Shown here in pieces: positions 33,666-35,045 of a DNA stretch of 35,045 bases. Each line of letters opens with the position of its first letter. The stretch's first letter is position 1. The position numbers and the translations under genes were made by a program. The DNA comes from Candidatus Gastranaerophilales bacterium (lineage in GTDB: Bacteria > Cyanobacteriota > Vampirovibrionia > Gastranaerophilales > Gastranaerophilaceae): the NCBI GenBank assembly GCA_947624685.1, contig CANQLJ010000017.1, positions 1 through 35,045 on the forward strand. The letters are read 5' to 3'. The notes below the pieces were generated by a model. It did no database searches, was not told the DNA's origin, and worked only from the letters and a program-made list of their open reading frames with translations.

Positions 33666-34466
33666 TTATTTATTATTCAAATTTATAAAAGGAACGGAAT
33701 TACCCATAGTATATTGAGGCAGTTTCCCATCCCACTTTTGGACTGCTTCATATTCAACAAGCGCCTTGTTTTGACTTAGAGCCGTCGCTCTTATTTGCAT
33801 TGATTTTGCTTCGGCTTGAGCGGTGATTAATTTTTGTTTTGCCTCTTCTTCAACTTGAACAGTTTTATTTTTTGCCTTTTTAGCTTCCTGTTCGGCCGTG
33901 ACTTTTGATTCAATTGCTCTCATGAAGGTTTCTGAGTATTTTATATCAAGAATTTGAAAGCTTGTAAAATTAATAAATTTTTTGCCCAATTCTTCTTGAA
34001 GTTTTCTTGTTATTTCATTTGACGCTATTTCTCTGTTTTCAATTAAATCTGAAGCGTTCCATTTACCTATGACGTTTTTGATATTACCTTCAACAGCGGG
34101 GTATAGAATTGTTTCAACATAGTTCACTCCGACTTTTCCATACATATCGTGGACATGTTCGGGCATTAAATTAAAATTTATCGCATAGTTAATTTTTGCC
34201 TGTTGAATGTCTTTTGTGTAGACTTCGGTTTCTTTAACAATTTTTTGGGTTTTAATGTTCATCACTTTTATTTTAGATATAAAAGGAGCAACAAAATGCA
34301 CCCCTTCAACATAGCTTTTGGGAGACAATCTTCCTAATGTGACTTTAACACCCCTTTCCCCAACGCCAACTATTGCCACCGGGTTACATAAAACAATAAA
34401 AGCAATAAAAATTATAACAACCGCTAAGATTATTCCTTTTTTCTCGTTTGGCATATCTTTATTCAT
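33666..34466 (-). CDS. SPFH/prohibitin (band 7) family membrane protein
   Basis: This 266-aa protein has GAGGAG 7 bases before ATG 34466. One N-terminal membrane helix (about 10-32) is followed by the SPFH domain: VGVGERGVKVTLGRLSPKSY, GVHFVAPFISKIKVMNIKTQ. A long Ala/Glu/Lys coiled coil follows (about 185-235, KVTAEQEAKKAKNKTVQVEE). The C-terminus ends in a short IPFINL-like stretch (VPFINLNN). This layout matches bacterial prohibitin/HflC-like proteins, which form large ring assemblies in the inner membrane and often control FtsH protease or membrane order. The small membrane protein gene 31 bases upstream is probably in the same transcript. Confidence 0.9.
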   Translation of the reverse strand: MNKDMPNEKKGIILAVVIIFIAFIVLCNPVAIVGVGERGVKVTLGRLSPKSYVEGVHFVAPFISKIKVMNIKTQKIVKETEVYTKDIQQAKINYAINFNLMPEHVHDMYGKVGVNYVETILYPAVEGNIKNVIGKWNASDLIENREIASNEITRKLQEELGKKFINFTSFQILDIKYSETFMRAIESKVTAEQEAKKAKNKTVQVEEEAKQKLITAQAEAKSMQIRATALSQNKALVEYEAVQKWDGKLPQYTMGNSVPFINLNNK

Positions 34467-34497
34467 TTATTAACTCCTCGTTTTTATTATTTTAAGC

Positions 34498-34689
34498 TTA
34501 TTTTAGACTAATTAGCGCCATAATGACATAAGACGCTATGACAAACAAAATAAAACCTATAAAAAAGTTTAAAATCTGTTTAGAATATTTTTTATATAAA
34601 TTTACGTTAAAAATAAGCCCCGAACAAATTAGGACTAAATTAACAAATAGTACAAAACACAATATCAAAAATAATATTCTAACTACCAT
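34498..34689 (-). CDS. Small two-helix membrane protein
   Basis: This 63-aa protein consists mostly of two hydrophobic helices (about 4-27 and 42-61) joined by NVNLYKKYSKQI, so a hairpin in the inner membrane is likely. AAAGG lies about 10 bases before the ATG. It precedes the SPFH gene by 31 bases on the same strand, suggesting a partner or accessory role. The family is not recognised. Confidence 0.6.
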   Translation of the reverse strand: MVVRILFLILCFVLFVNLVLICSGLIFNVNLYKKYSKQILNFFIGFILFVIASYVIMALISLK

Positions 34690-34822
34690 ATTTTTTAAAC
34701 CTTTTTAATAAATCATATATTTAAAATGGATGTAGCGCAAATTTGTAAAATTTTATAATATTTTTAAACCTAAAGAGAAGTTTTTTGATATTATTTTCTT
34801 AAAGGAATTTAAGGAGATTTTA

Positions 34823-35045
34823 ATGGAAATGTTGAATTTAGATGAGGTATATAAAGCCCAAAAAGTCTTATCACAAATTGCAAGAAAAACGGATTTAATC
34901 TATTCAAATTATTTAAGTCAAAAAAATAAAGTCTTTTTAAAATCCGAAAACCTTCAATTGACGGGCTCTTTTAAATTAAGAGGGGCTTATTATAAAATAT
35001 CAAAATTAAGCGATATTGAAAAGAAAAAAGGGGTAATTGCATGCT
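34823..35045 (+). CDS. Threonine dehydratase (N-terminal part, cut by window end)
   Basis: Only the first 74 residues are present. AAGGAG stands 6 bases before ATG 34823. The sequence VFLKSENLQLTGSFKLRGAY is the pyridoxal-phosphate lysine site of fold-type II enzymes (S-F-K-x-R-G-A) in the form typical of threonine/serine dehydratases (IlvA/TdcB). The product would be 2-oxobutanoate from threonine, for isoleucine synthesis or threonine catabolism. Without the C-terminus, which would show whether the regulatory ACT domains exist, the biosynthetic and catabolic types cannot be told apart. Confidence 0.88.
   Translation, partial: MEMLNLDEVYKAQKVLSQIARKTDLIYSNYLSQKNKVFLKSENLQLTGSFKLRGAYYKISKLSDIEKKKGVIAC

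Noticed and set aside
1-35045. CRISPR array, tRNA genes, insertion sequences or prophage
   Set aside because: No regularly spaced direct repeats, no complete tRNA cloverleaf, no transposase or integrase and no phage structural gene were recognised; a tRNA scan by program would be more reliable than reading by eye.

Overview
The window is chromosomal DNA from an AT-rich bacterium; coding regions look roughly one-third GC by eye. The best guess is a non-photosynthetic relative of cyanobacteria (Melainabacteria/Vampirovibrionia, Gastranaerophilales-like). That rests on recalled lineage habits: the MGLAASQAR... protein at 25388, soluble-looking proteins whose N-termini run into an L-x-F-x-G motif, a prepilin with a huge cysteine-rich ectodomain, and an oversized glycogen-synthase-like protein. 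No rRNA or other taxonomic marker is present, so this is inference. TTG and GTG starts are common, and SD sites are clear at most genes.

Layout. Bases 1-449 hold no gene but contain two inverted-repeat structures (62-163 in a stretch of about 50% GC; 193-347 a nested repeat element) and a terminator. At 450-1982 (-) is a type IV prepilin-like protein with a cysteine-rich ectodomain. Next come an XRE regulator, a small unknown, pgi, a UvrD-type helicase fused to an Fe-S PD-(D/E)XK nuclease, tyrS and typA. At 11044-14019 is a 991-aa glycogen-synthase-like protein. Bases 14170-18735 are regulatory and envelope genes: an HTH/zinc-ribbon protein, a CHASE2-GGDEF diguanylate cyclase with a small upstream partner, an LCP-family envelope protein and a TPR protein. 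From 18740 to 25224 lie an aberrant ABC exporter, a possible RNase-H-fold protein, a GH57 enzyme, an exported OB-fold-like protein and a trimmed NagA. From 25388 to 29926 lie the MGLAASQAR protein, a small Cys protein, a DAACS symporter, rlmH and a pyrimidine nucleoside phosphorylase. Bases 29961-33553 carry three tandem genes of one repeat family, followed by an SPFH protein, a small membrane protein, and the start of a threonine dehydratase cut by the window edge.

How the genes fit together. Sugar and glucan metabolism recurs (pgi, GT5-like synthase, GH57, NagA), as do cell-surface functions (pilin, LCP, ABC exporter, exported proteins). The most unusual feature is a set of four proteins (11044, 29961, 31101, 32564) without a classical signal peptide. 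Each has a 36-46-residue N-terminal tract, mostly polar, ending in an aliphatic-x-F-(x)-G motif. Three of them also share a repeat of about 30 residues with the core Y-x-F-x(3-6)-L-x-x-Y-x-K. This may be a lineage-specific targeting signal plus a secreted or surface repeat family. Other anomalies are an ABC ATPase lacking both inner Walker A glycines, the Q-loop glutamine and most of the helical subdomain, and several genes whose -10 box lies only 6-7 bases before the ATG, as expected for leaderless mRNAs.
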